A stretch of 64,000 bases of DNA from the NCBI RefSeq assembly GCF_030694375.1, contig NZ_JAUXYL010000023.1:229201-293200 (forward strand). Reading direction: 5' to 3'. Position 1 is the stretch's first letter, and the number at the start of each line of letters is the position of its first letter. This document shows positions 24,059-31,980 of the stretch, piece by piece. Below the pieces are notes generated by a model, which saw only the letters and a program-made list of their open reading frames with translations, was not told the origin of the DNA and made no database searches. The translations under genes were made by a program, and so were the position numbers. The stretch is from Algoriphagus sp. (GTDB lineage Bacteria > Bacteroidota > Bacteroidia > Cytophagales > Cyclobacteriaceae).

Positions 24059-24490
24059 ATGAAAAAGCTAATTTATCTCATTCCAATCCTTTTGTTCTAC
24101 TCCTGCAATCAACCCAAGTCTGCCGGAGGAGAAGAAACCCTCACTAAAACTCAACCTATTCACGAAGAAGTAGCTATGCCTGATTCTGTACTCCGCCACG
24201 TTGTTCTTTTTGGATTCAAAGAATCCTCCAGCCCTGAAGATATCCAATCTGTAATTGATGCATTCAAAGCATTGCCGGCTCAAATCAAAGAAATCAAAGG
24301 GTTTGAATGGGGAACCAACTCGAGCCCAGAGGGTCTGAATCAAGGCCTCACGCATGGCTTCACGCTGACTTTTCATTCAGACGCTGATCGCGACGCTTAC
24401 TTGCCACACCCTGCACATAAGGCTTTCGGGGGAATAGTTGGTCCGCATTTGGACAAGGTCACCGTTGTAGACTATTGGACTAAGCCCTGA
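24059..24490 (+). CDS. Dabb-domain lipoprotein
   Basis: A lipoprotein signal (KKLIYLIPILLFYSCNQ, lipobox cysteine near 16) is followed by a stress-responsive alpha/beta barrel (Dabb) domain: RHVVLFGFKESSSPEDIQ, then FEWGTNSSPEGLNQGLTHGF and PHPAHKAFGGIVGPHLDKV. The fold is a small dimeric barrel of uncertain function, here exported to a membrane surface. It ends directly against the convergent gene at 24491. Confidence 0.87.
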   Translation: MKKLIYLIPILLFYSCNQPKSAGGEETLTKTQPIHEEVAMPDSVLRHVVLFGFKESSSPEDIQSVIDAFKALPAQIKEIKGFEWGTNSSPEGLNQGLTHGFTLTFHSDADRDAYLPHPAHKAFGGIVGPHLDKVTVVDYWTKP

Positions 24491-24898
24491 TTACTTGTCG
24501 TAAGGAAGGTCAGTGCTATTGGGTTTCACCAATTCGCTTGCATTGATCACTTCTGATACAACAAATTCGCTCGTGCCTCTCCAAGGTAACTTTCCATTGT
24601 ATTCTTTATAGCGCAACTCCAGGTGTTTGCCTGAGTTGCGCTCAAGGATTGCAGCAACTTCAGGATCAGTCACACTGAATCGAAACTCGTTGCTTTGCAA
24701 TGCTCCTGAAGTTGGGCTTTGGAAGCCCTCCTGTACCATACGGCCTTCCCAAGTCTTAAACATGACTCCTTTTTTCACAAAGTAATTGAGACTTCCTGCC
24801 TTGACACCTTCTCCAAACACGAAATAGAATTTCCACCAAAAAAAGATTCCGAGTACCAATACCAGAATCAGACCAGTGATCCAACCAAATTTTTTCAT
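24491..24898 (-). CDS. Conserved small membrane-anchored protein of unknown function
   Basis: A 135-residue protein with one N-terminal membrane helix (WITGLILVLVLGIFFWWKF) and a soluble domain of about 105 residues (GSLNYFVKKGVMFKTWEGRM, then a C-terminal VSEVINASEL). Proteins of this kind occur widely in Bacteroidota, some mislabelled as 6-phosphogluconate dehydrogenase, from recollection; there is no dehydrogenase motif here. Shares its stop region with the convergent Dabb gene. The coding call is firm, the role is not known. Confidence 0.8.
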   Translation of the reverse strand: MKKFGWITGLILVLVLGIFFWWKFYFVFGEGVKAGSLNYFVKKGVMFKTWEGRMVQEGFQSPTSGALQSNEFRFSVTDPEVAAILERNSGKHLELRYKEYNGKLPWRGTSEFVVSEVINASELVKPNSTDLPYDK

Positions 24899-24996
24899 AG
24901 TTTAAGAATAAAGTTGACTAAAGATAACGAGGGTAAATTTCAAAAATAAACAGAGTGGAAAAATAACCCAATAAGATTAAAATTAGTTGATAGGGT

Positions 24997-25602
24997 ATGC
25001 AAAAGTCCATTTTCACACCAGACAATTCCAATCTTTTACCCTTTCAGGGTGAAACAAACCTTGTACATGATTTTTTTTCAAAAAAACTGGCAGATTACTA
25101 TTTCCAGAAACTTCAGAAATCACTGGATTGGAAGCAGGAACCCATCCGGATGTTTGGAAAAATGGTGATGCAGCCACGGCTGACTGCCTTGTATGGGGAT
25201 GCGGGTAGACCTTATGGATATTCTGGGATATCCATGAATCCCTCGGTCTGGACTACAGAGCTTTTGGAGATAAAAGAAAAACTTCAGGTGTTCTCTGGAA
25301 TCGTTTTCACACACGTGCTCTGCAATTATTATCGTGACGGTCGGGACAGCATGGGCTGGCATCGGGACAATGAAGCGGTCTTGGGTAAGAATCCAAGTAT
25401 AGCATCCATTACTTTTGGTTCAACGCGGTTATTTCAGGTCCGACACTACGAAACAAAAAATCACAAAATTGACATTCCCCTTACGCATGGAAGTCTTCTA
25501 ATGATGTCAGGCGAAAGTCAGCATCATTGGGAACATCAGCTTCCCAAAACCAAAAAAGTACTTGAGCCGAGGATTAATCTGACTTTCAGGAAATTGCTTT
25601 GA
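24997..25602 (+). CDS. AlkB-like Fe(II)/2-oxoglutarate dioxygenase
   Basis: Repairs alkylated bases by oxidative demethylation. The 201-residue protein has NYYRDGRDSMGWHRDNE with the iron-binding HxD (His and Asp near 125-127), a second histidine in the region SQHHWEHQLP near 180, and the 2-oxoglutarate-binding arginine in RINLTFR at the C-terminus. PYGYSG near 70 fits the AlkB nucleotide-recognition lid. Single-gene unit facing a spacer with a MITE-like element. Confidence 0.92.
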   Translation: MQKSIFTPDNSNLLPFQGETNLVHDFFSKKLADYYFQKLQKSLDWKQEPIRMFGKMVMQPRLTALYGDAGRPYGYSGISMNPSVWTTELLEIKEKLQVFSGIVFTHVLCNYYRDGRDSMGWHRDNEAVLGKNPSIASITFGSTRLFQVRHYETKNHKIDIPLTHGSLLMMSGESQHHWEHQLPKTKKVLEPRINLTFRKLL

Positions 25603-25745
25603 CTCTATTATTTCATTGAGTTCATTAGGATTCAGATCGGATTTTTCGAGCTTTTCGTGAATAGTGAGCAGGTAGATTGTTTGGGCTTTTAAATATAGAT
25701 GAGCAACAGCTCTCGCTATTCCTCTTTTTACTTTTACTATTAAAC

Positions 25746-25942
25746 CCGAACTATGCATTAGCAATTCTACGCCACGGCGCACAAGTTATTGCGGCCAGTA
25801 ATTGCTTCAAAATCAGTCACTACGTTGCTATTTTCTCCCGAGCTATCGGGATCACCATATCCGCCGCGGCGGACTCAGTCTCCAAACAGCCTGATTTTAT
25901 TGCACTTACTGTCCTCATAACGAAACCTAATGCATAGTCCGG
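25746..25942. mobile_element. MITE-like element with 16-bp terminal inverted repeats
   Basis: CCGAACTATGCATTAG (25746-25761) and CTAATGCATAGTCCGG (25927-25942) are inverted repeats with one mismatch and bound about 197 bp with no coding capacity. Inside are further palindromes (CCGCCGCGGCGG; CCCGAGCTATCGGG, also seen at 14563). No target duplication is certain. The rest of the spacer 25603-26022 has nothing recognised besides the msrAB terminator. Confidence 0.55.
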
Positions 25943-25982
25943 CTTAAAGCAATTGGGTGACGGATTTTAAAGTAATTGTTTC

Positions 25983-26015
25983 AAAAAAAAGACTGTCAAC
26001 TGACAGTCCTTTTTT
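25983..26015 (-). terminator. Rho-independent terminator for msrAB
   Basis: GACTGTCA-AC-TGACAGTC forms an eight-pair hairpin flanked by runs of A on the left and T on the right. On the minus strand it comes just after the msrAB stop and is followed by eight T residues. Confidence 0.9.
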
Positions 26016-26022
26016 CAAAATT

Positions 26023-27132
26023 TCAATCCACCAACCACAAGTAATCTCCATATCCTTTGGCCTGCATTTCAGTTTTTGGGATAAATTTCATTGCTGCAGA
26101 ATTCATGCAATACCGCAGATTGGTGGGTGCAGGGCCATCATAAAATACATGACCTAAATGACTACCGCCAAGCTTGCTCCGTACTTCCACCCGCGTCATT
26201 CCCAGTTCTTTGTCAATCGGCTTATCGATTACTCTTGCATCGATCGGCTTTGTGAAACTTGGCCAACCCGAGCCTGACTCATATTTGTCTTTCGAACTGA
26301 AAAGCGGTGCGCCGGACACGATACATACATAAATGCCTGATTCCTTATTTCCATTGTATTCATTTTGGAAGGCATATTCTGTGGCGTTTTCCATGGTTAC
26401 TTCGTATTGAAGTGGTGTGAGATTTTTCTTCAATTCACTCTTTGGAGTAGCTTGATACTTTTTAGCGCTCAATTCAGGCCAATTCGCTTTGATGAATGCG
26501 TCTCTACCACTTCCATTCCGATAAGCATAGTATTCCTTTGGACTTTTTTTGTAGTAATCCTGATGATAATCTTCAGCAGCATAGAAATTGGTGTATTTGA
26601 TAATCGGGGTGGCTACAGGTTTTTTAAACCTTCCGGACTTATCCAATCTTGCTTTGGATTCCTCTGCTACTTTTTTCTGCTCCGCATCATGGAAGAAAAT
26701 AGCTGATTCGTACTGAGGACCTCTGTCGTAAAATGAACCTCCCACATCCGTAGGATCATAGGTTTGCCAGAAAATATCTACTAATTCAGAATAGCTGATC
26801 ACCTCGGGATCAAAAGTGATTTGTACAGCCTCTTTATGTGAGGTTTTTCCCGAGGACACCTCGCTGTAAGTGGGGTTCTTTTCCTTGCCTCCGGAGTAAC
26901 CCGAAATCACCGAAATCACCCCGTCAAGATCTTCAAATGGCGCTTCAACACACCAAAAACAACCACCTGCGAATGTGGCCAGTTGAGTTTTAGAAGAAAA
27001 AACCACATTTGCTTCAGGCTCTACCTGTCCTGTGTTTAGATTTGTGTTCTCGGAAGGTGAACTACCACAAGCCATCAAGAGGCTCACTATCAGACTTATC
27101 ATAGATATTGGGATATTTTGCAAATTTTGCAT
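26023..27132 (-). CDS. msrAB: Peptide methionine sulfoxide reductase MsrA-MsrB fusion, lipoprotein
   Basis: Repairs both methionine sulfoxide stereoisomers in exported proteins. The lipobox ends at Cys22 (LLMACG). The MsrA domain (about 48-205) has GCFWC with Cys58 catalytic, and GYSGG; the MsrB domain (about 225-369) has SGAPLFSS, GSGWPSF, GGSHLGHVF and the catalytic Cys342 in RYCMNSAAMKF. The two CxxC zinc pairs of some MsrB proteins are absent. The start could be any of the methionines at 1 or 11; both keep the signal. Confidence 0.95.
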   Translation of the reverse strand: MQNLQNIPISMISLIVSLLMACGSSPSENTNLNTGQVEPEANVVFSSKTQLATFAGGCFWCVEAPFEDLDGVISVISGYSGGKEKNPTYSEVSSGKTSHKEAVQITFDPEVISYSELVDIFWQTYDPTDVGGSFYDRGPQYESAIFFHDAEQKKVAEESKARLDKSGRFKKPVATPIIKYTNFYAAEDYHQDYYKKSPKEYYAYRNGSGRDAFIKANWPELSAKKYQATPKSELKKNLTPLQYEVTMENATEYAFQNEYNGNKESGIYVCIVSGAPLFSSKDKYESGSGWPSFTKPIDARVIDKPIDKELGMTRVEVRSKLGGSHLGHVFYDGPAPTNLRYCMNSAAMKFIPKTEMQAKGYGDYLWLVD

Positions 27133-27342
27133 CTGGTGAAGGTTCTACAGATTTATTTGAATTTTTGGTCAACTTTTTGACATGGGTTTAACAACCAAGG
27201 TATTGCTTGTGTTTCAGCTGTTTTCTTAATAGTTATTAAATCTACTTTGAATAAAGTACGGCACAAACAGAAAATTGGATTGTCGGCTCGGTTACATTTC
27301 AGGCATTTGCCGCGACAAAGAACCAAATTAAACTCTGAAAAG

Positions 27343-27945
27343 ATGACGAACAGCAAAAAATCAGCATTATTGATCATTATGAGCTTGTTTTTGGGTATTT
27401 CAGCTCTTGCCCAGCAAGGTTCTGGATTTGGATTCAAAGGTGGAATGAATTACAATACCAGCGGTAAATACTTCAAAGATGCCGGCCAGATTTTCTCCAG
27501 CCCAAGTGAAAACATGGGTTATCACCTAGGTGTTTTTTTTCAACTATCCAGTTACGATATCTCATTAAGACCGGAGATGATCTATACTAAGTCAAAATTT
27601 GAAACGAGTTTGGGTGCTGTAGATTATCAGAAAGTTGACCTGCCTGTATTGGTGAAAATGAGACTTTTTAAGGTTATTGGCTTTTCCATCGGTCCATCTC
27701 TGCACTACACCTTCGATGAGAAGTTTTCGGTGCCTGAAAATTTCCAAAAAACCGAGCCCTTCGGTCTGGGTTTTCAGATGGGCTTGGGAGTCAATATTGG
27801 TCCCGTAGGCTTGGACTTGAGATTTGAGCGGGAAATGAATGAGCGCAAATACTCCTTTGAAAATGTTCTTGGCAAAGAAGATTACAAAAATCAACAGTTG
27901 ATTCTCGGACTTTCTTTTATGATACCAGGGAAAAGAATCAAATAG
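27343..27945 (+). CDS. Outer-membrane beta-barrel protein (porin-family type)
   Basis: Starting at ATG 27343, residues 1-24 are a signal peptide (SALLIIMSLFLGISALAQ) followed by about 175 residues of a small barrel of the OMP_b-brl_2 kind: FGFKGGMNYN, GYHLGVFFQL, LRPEMIYTKSKF, VDYQKVDLPVLVKMRLF, LGFQMGLGVNI. An ATG 96 bases upstream would add a basic stretch before the signal and is not favoured. Function unknown. Stands alone. Confidence 0.85.
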   Translation: MTNSKKSALLIIMSLFLGISALAQQGSGFGFKGGMNYNTSGKYFKDAGQIFSSPSENMGYHLGVFFQLSSYDISLRPEMIYTKSKFETSLGAVDYQKVDLPVLVKMRLFKVIGFSIGPSLHYTFDEKFSVPENFQKTEPFGLGFQMGLGVNIGPVGLDLRFEREMNERKYSFENVLGKEDYKNQQLILGLSFMIPGKRIK

Positions 27946-28000
27946 AGATTTCTTTATTTGGTGTGGAGGATTTTGATTCCTTTTCAATTTCTATGTTATA

Positions 28001-28045
28001 ATTGCCAGAGATGCACGGCTATTTATCTGTGCATCTGTGGCAATT
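28001..28045. repeat. Long palindromic hairpin (REP-like)
   Basis: ATTGCCAGAGATGCACGG and its near reverse complement TGTGCATCTGTGGCAAT flank a nine-base centre. No coding frame is convincing in the spacer 27946-28237. Such hairpins are typical of dispersed intergenic repeats; no second copy was seen here. Confidence 0.55.
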
Positions 28046-28237
28046 AAAATTTTTAGTCAGGGTTTGCTTTGATTTGGCCAATCCAGTTTATCATCATGGT
28101 TGTTGCCCCTCGGATTGGTATAAGAGGGATCTCGGTCGTTTGAAGAAATTTCCTCGCTTGTGTTCTTCAAATAAAAACCCATTTCAATTTTACATGATTT
28201 CTTTATCTTAACCGGACTAAAATAACCAGCTCAATTT

Positions 28238-30898
28238 ATGATCAAAAAATTAAAGGCACTTGGGCTTTTGAGCTTGATAATGTGGAGTTGTGCCAAAAAA
28301 GACGAAGATCCCTTCGCAACCATTCGACCTGAGGAAAGTCGCTTTACCAAAATCACCCTAGTAGAAAAACTCAATGAACCCATGGAATTGGAGGTTCTGG
28401 ATAATTTTGACGTGCTTTTTATCGAGCGGGCCGGAAAAATCAGAAAGTTTGTTGCACAAAGCGGTGAAGTGGAGGAAATAGGATTTTTGGATGTCTATTC
28501 CCAGGCTGAGGACGGATTGCTGGGCTTGGCCAAAGATCCAAAATTCAAGGAAAATCAATGGATTTACCTATACTATTCGCCGGCAGGGGATCTGGAAATC
28601 AACCGGCTTTCCCGCTTCACTTTGGTGGATGGATTTTTGGATAAGTCCACTGAAAAAATAATGTTGGAAATTCCGGTATTCCGGGGTTGCTGCCATTCGG
28701 GAGGATCGCTTGAGTTTGATTCCAAAGGCAATTTATTTTTGAGTTTGGGAGATGATACGACTCCTTTTGAATCCGATAATTACAATCCTATTGATGAGCG
28801 AACAGGCCGACCGGCAAATGTGGACGCTCAAAAAACCTCAGGAAATTCCAATGATCTGAGAGGTTCAATCATTCGGATTACGCCACAGGCAGATGGAACT
28901 TACACCATTCCGGAGGGTAATCTTTTTCCCGTAGGAACTCCAAATACACGTCCCGAAATCTATGTGAAAGGCAATCGAAACCCTTTTCGGATCGGAATTG
29001 ATCAGCGCAATGGAAACCTGTTTTGGGGAGAAGTTGGGCCTGATGCTTCCTTCGATAGTTTAAAACGAGGTCCAAAAGGGCATGATGAGTTTAATTTGGC
29101 GACCAAGCCGGGCTATTTTGGATGGCCTTATTTTGTAGGAAATAATAAACCGTACTGGAAATATGATTTTGAGAAGCAGGAAAGTCTTTTTGAGTTTGAT
29201 CCTGCAGCTCCAAAAAACACTTCGCCGAACAATACGGGAGTGGAGATTTTACCCCCCGCTACTCCGGCTCTAATTTGGTATCCTTACGATGAATCTACCG
29301 AGTTTCCAATGCTCGGTACAGGCGGAAGGAATGCCATGGCCGGGCCAGTTTACTACAGGGCAGACTATGAAGCCTCTGAGGTTCGTTTCCCTGGATATTT
29401 CGATGGGAAGGGTATTTTTTATGATTGGATGCGCAATTGGATTTTTACTGTGAGTCTGACAGAAGATTATAAATATGATACCATGGAGCGCTTCATGCCA
29501 TCCACTGTTTTCGACAAACCTGTCGATATGCAATTTGCCAAAGACGGTTCGCTTTATATTTTAGAATATGGAACCTTCTGGAGTTCCCAAAATGATGACT
29601 CTGGGATTTATAGAATTGAATTTGCGGCTGGAAACAGAAAACCACAAGTCAAAGTCAGTGCTGACAAAACCGTAGGTGCAGCTCCTTTAGCTGTGAAGTT
29701 TTCATCAGAAGGGACTGTGGATCTGGATCCAGAAGACCAACTTACTTATGTGTGGGATTTTGGCAAGGGGCAAAGTTCCAGCGATGCTAACCCAGCATTT
29801 ACCTTTGAAAAGCCGGGTGTTTATCCTGTCAAACTTACGGTTAAAGATCGGGCAGGAGCCAGTTCAGTGGCAAATCTTGAGATCAAAGTGGGGAATGAAG
29901 CACCAGTTGTGAATATTGACTGGAAGCAAAACAAAAGTTTCTATTTCGGGCCTGAATCCGTCCCGTATCAAGTAATTGTAAGTGATCTGGAAGACGGTAA
30001 AATAGATCCTTCCCGAGTGAATTTTAGCATTGATTATTTAGAAGGTGGATATGATTTAATCCAAATTGGACATCAGCAGGAACAAATTCATCCCGGGGAA
30101 TCATATATTACTCAAGCTGGCTGTAAGGCCTGTCATGCCATAGAAAAGGAATCTGTCGGACCAAATTATACCGCGGTTTCACAGAAGTATAAAGATCGAC
30201 CCGATGCCAATACCTATTTGGCAGGGAGGATTATCAACGGTGGAGGAGGAGTATGGGGCGAGCGGGTGATGCCAGGGCATCCCCAATTGGAATCTTCCCA
30301 AGTTGAAAAAATGGTCGAGTTTATTTTGGGCATTGCCAACCCTCAGGCTGGAAGTAGTGCTTTACCACTTCAGGGAAACTTTAAACTGGACAAAGTACAA
30401 AATCCGGAAGGATACTATCTCATCCAAGCTGCATATGAAGACAAAGGTGCGAATGGAATCGCTCCGCAAAAAACGATGAGTCAATTGACCTTGAGAAACA
30501 GTTTGGTGCGTGCTTCTACCGCAACTGAGCTTAAAGACGTAGCTAAGGCCAACGGTCCTCAATTTCAGTTTGTAAAGTTTACGGCAAGAAATTCATGGAT
30601 CGTCTTTGACAAGCTGGATCTAACCGGAATTTCAGCATTGGAACTCGCTATAAATCCCGGAAATGCAAAAGGATCGCTACAGGTCAGAATCGGAAGTCCG
30701 GAAGGTAAATTGATCGCTGAGACGAAAGTCCTGAGTAAAGACGACCGGCCAAAAAATTTGGAAGGACAGTTTTTCAATGTGAAACTGAGCCTGGAGCCGA
30801 CGGTGGATTTTCAGGATCTCTATTTTGTGTTTCAACCGGAAGGCGAGGTTTCCATTTGGAATACGTTCAACTTAAACACGATCAAGTTTGTCCGATAA
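28238..30898 (+). CDS. Lipoprotein: sugar dehydrogenase-like beta-propeller with PKD and cytochrome c domains
   Basis: An 886-residue modular exported protein. A lipobox (MWSCAKK, Cys near 18) is followed by a GSDH (PQQ-dependent glucose/sorbosone dehydrogenase-like) propeller over about 40-465 with EDGLLGLAKDP, GCCHSGGSLEFD, KGNRNPFRIG and GPDGH-like segments (GPKGHDEFN). Then a PKD domain (about 470-555), a haem c domain with CKACH near 635 and ending VMPGHPQ, and a C-terminal beta-sandwich resembling a carbohydrate-binding module (about 710-886). The set suggests oxidation of a sugar or polyol with electrons passed to its own haem. Single gene with its own terminator. Confidence 0.85.
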   Translation: MIKKLKALGLLSLIMWSCAKKDEDPFATIRPEESRFTKITLVEKLNEPMELEVLDNFDVLFIERAGKIRKFVAQSGEVEEIGFLDVYSQAEDGLLGLAKDPKFKENQWIYLYYSPAGDLEINRLSRFTLVDGFLDKSTEKIMLEIPVFRGCCHSGGSLEFDSKGNLFLSLGDDTTPFESDNYNPIDERTGRPANVDAQKTSGNSNDLRGSIIRITPQADGTYTIPEGNLFPVGTPNTRPEIYVKGNRNPFRIGIDQRNGNLFWGEVGPDASFDSLKRGPKGHDEFNLATKPGYFGWPYFVGNNKPYWKYDFEKQESLFEFDPAAPKNTSPNNTGVEILPPATPALIWYPYDESTEFPMLGTGGRNAMAGPVYYRADYEASEVRFPGYFDGKGIFYDWMRNWIFTVSLTEDYKYDTMERFMPSTVFDKPVDMQFAKDGSLYILEYGTFWSSQNDDSGIYRIEFAAGNRKPQVKVSADKTVGAAPLAVKFSSEGTVDLDPEDQLTYVWDFGKGQSSSDANPAFTFEKPGVYPVKLTVKDRAGASSVANLEIKVGNEAPVVNIDWKQNKSFYFGPESVPYQVIVSDLEDGKIDPSRVNFSIDYLEGGYDLIQIGHQQEQIHPGESYITQAGCKACHAIEKESVGPNYTAVSQKYKDRPDANTYLAGRIINGGGGVWGERVMPGHPQLESSQVEKMVEFILGIANPQAGSSALPLQGNFKLDKVQNPEGYYLIQAAYEDKGANGIAPQKTMSQLTLRNSLVRASTATELKDVAKANGPQFQFVKFTARNSWIVFDKLDLTGISALELAINPGNAKGSLQVRIGSPEGKLIAETKVLSKDDRPKNLEGQFFNVKLSLEPTVDFQDLYFVFQPEGEVSIWNTFNLNTIKFVR

Positions 30899-30904
30899 TT
30901 CAGG

Positions 30905-30938
30905 AAAGCCCGAAATCCAATAGTTTCGGGCTTTTTAT
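30905..30938. terminator. Terminator between convergent genes
   Basis: AAAGCCCGAAA / TTTCGGGCTTT, an 11-pair stem with an eight-base loop and a short T run; serves the dehydrogenase gene and perhaps the convergent gene at 30941. Confidence 0.9.
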
Positions 30939-30940
30939 TC

Positions 30941-31447
30941 CTATTTCAAATGAGCTGAAAAGAAAGCCTTTAGTTTGATAGCTTCCTCATCATCTACTTT
31001 CTTGTCTTCAAGAACAGATGCAATCAAAGAAAACAGTTCATCGAAAGGTGTTGATTTTCTCAAATGTTCGTTCTTTTCAAGCCATTGATTGAGTTTGTAG
31101 ATTTCATAGGTATTTACGTCTCCGCTGGCAAGAATTCCTTTAAAGATTCCGTTCAGAAAATATAAGTTGGGTTCTTTGTCATTTATTGACCCGGTTTCTT
31201 CCAAAAAGCTATTGAGGATGTCCTTTAGCTCCTCTATTTCTTCTTTATTGACTTTGCCGTCATCTATAATAGGTTTGATTTGACTGTGAAGCCGTTGAAA
31301 TGAATCCATTTCACAAAGTGGTTCATTTTCATAACACCAACTTTTCATTGCTTCATACTCATTTTTGGTAATGATCCCATCCATGGATATCCCATAAATT
31401 AATCCAGCCAGCTGGTAAGCCGCATTTCTTATCTCCTCATTTTTCAT
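30941..31447 (-). CDS. Acidic helical protein, possibly TerB-like
   Basis: A 168-residue protein, all helical by appearance, with two similar halves. Each has a helix, a short acidic turn with Asp/Gly and another helix (SMDGIITKNEYEAMK, DDGKVNKEEIEELKDIL, ASGDVNTYEIYKLNQWLE, EDKKVDDEEAIKLKAFF). This resembles TerB-type tellurite-resistance domains or duplicated EF-hand-like pairs; no family is certain. It is preceded by three tandem copies of the small-peptide element, the nearest ending in TGA overlapping its ATG. Probably cytosolic. Confidence 0.7.
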   Translation of the reverse strand: MKNEEIRNAAYQLAGLIYGISMDGIITKNEYEAMKSWCYENEPLCEMDSFQRLHSQIKPIIDDGKVNKEEIEELKDILNSFLEETGSINDKEPNLYFLNGIFKGILASGDVNTYEIYKLNQWLEKNEHLRKSTPFDELFSLIASVLEDKKVDDEEAIKLKAFFSAHLK

Positions 31448-31538
31448 CTTTTTATTTGTTTTTTAAAGGCCACATGGAATCTCGCATGACAGATAATCAT
31501 TACTCTGTGTGACACTGTAGGGTCATGCTGGATTTCAT
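31444..31538 (-). repeat. Small-peptide leader element, minus-strand copy A
   Basis: From ATG 31538 it encodes MKSSMTLQCHTE and stops; TAATG then restarts in another frame at 31500 with MIICHARFHVAFKKQIKR, ending in TGA at 31446-31444, overlapping the ATG at 31447 (ATGA). So the conserved ARFHVA part is kept although the first frame is broken. Confidence 0.55.
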
Positions 31539-31542
31539 GTGT

Positions 31543-31629
31543 TTATAATTTTTTCTTTAAGGCCACATGGAATCTCGCATGGTCGATAATCATCCCAGTG
31601 TGTGACTTTTTAGTCATGCTCGATTTCAC
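31543..31629 (-). CDS. Small peptide of the leader element, copy B (28 aa, GTG start)
   Basis: Starts GTG at 31629: MKSSMTKKSHTG, then MIIDHARFHVALKKKL, stop TAA at 31543. Nearly identical in DNA and protein to the copy at 14627 although 17 kb away and in opposite orientation. Its stop lies four bases before the ATG of copy A. No known family. Confidence 0.45.
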   Translation of the reverse strand: MKSSMTKKSHTGMIIDHARFHVALKKKL

Positions 31630-31653
31630 CTGTTTATAATTTAATTTTTTTGG

Positions 31654-31743
31654 TCAGATGCCCGCCTGTATTCGGACAGGGAATCTCGCAAGTTTGATAA
31701 TCATTCCTCTGTGTGTCACCTCAGGGGGCATGCTCGATTTCAT
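31654..31743 (-). CDS. Small peptide of the leader element, copy C (29 aa)
   Basis: From ATG 31743: MKSSMPPEVTHRG, then MIIKLARFPVRIQAGI and a TGA at 31654. The DNA differs from copy B at many places but MKSSM, GMII and ARF are kept. The tail is replaced by a REP-like palindrome (CCCGCCTGTATTCGGACAGG). First unit of three in tandem on the minus strand. Confidence 0.4.
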   Translation of the reverse strand: MKSSMPPEVTHRGMIIKLARFPVRIQAGI

Positions 31744-31838
31744 CTCTTTTTTTGGAAAGAATTTACAACCAATACTTTAAAAAAGTCAGGGTCGGTGGAA
31801 ATTAGTTTTTGGGTTAGTTGAAAATCGTTTGGAATGCC

Positions 31839-31964
31839 CATGATCCCGTAGGTACGCGATCACACAGCTTGTCCCGAACTGGTTTCGTGAGGGAAATGAT
31901 TATTTAATATATTCCACCTGCCTGCCGGTAGCTGTGGCTATTAAAAACAAATTAAAAAAACAAA
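31839..31964 (+). repeat. Orphan, degenerate copy of the leader element on the plus strand
   Basis: GATCACACAG, GAAATGATTATTTAATA, ATTCCA and TGTGGCTATTAAAAACAAA follow the element's order on the plus strand, but palindromic inserts (TCCCGAACTGGTTTCGTGAGGG; CCTGCCTGCCGG) interrupt it. It is followed by an ATG at 31965 with only seven codons before a stop, and then by the 3' end of a minus-strand gene. The gap between it and the minus-strand copies (31744-31838) may hold divergent promoters; none is clear. Confidence 0.4.
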
Positions 31965-31980
31965 ATGAGAGACTTATTAG

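Noticed and set aside
25507..25782. 91-codon minus-strand frame after the AlkB gene
   Set aside because: Overlaps the AlkB C-terminus and the inverted end of the MITE-like element; no conserved content.
28002..28211. 69-codon frame in the spacer before the sugar dehydrogenase
   Set aside because: Starts inside the palindromic hairpin and has no recognisable protein features.
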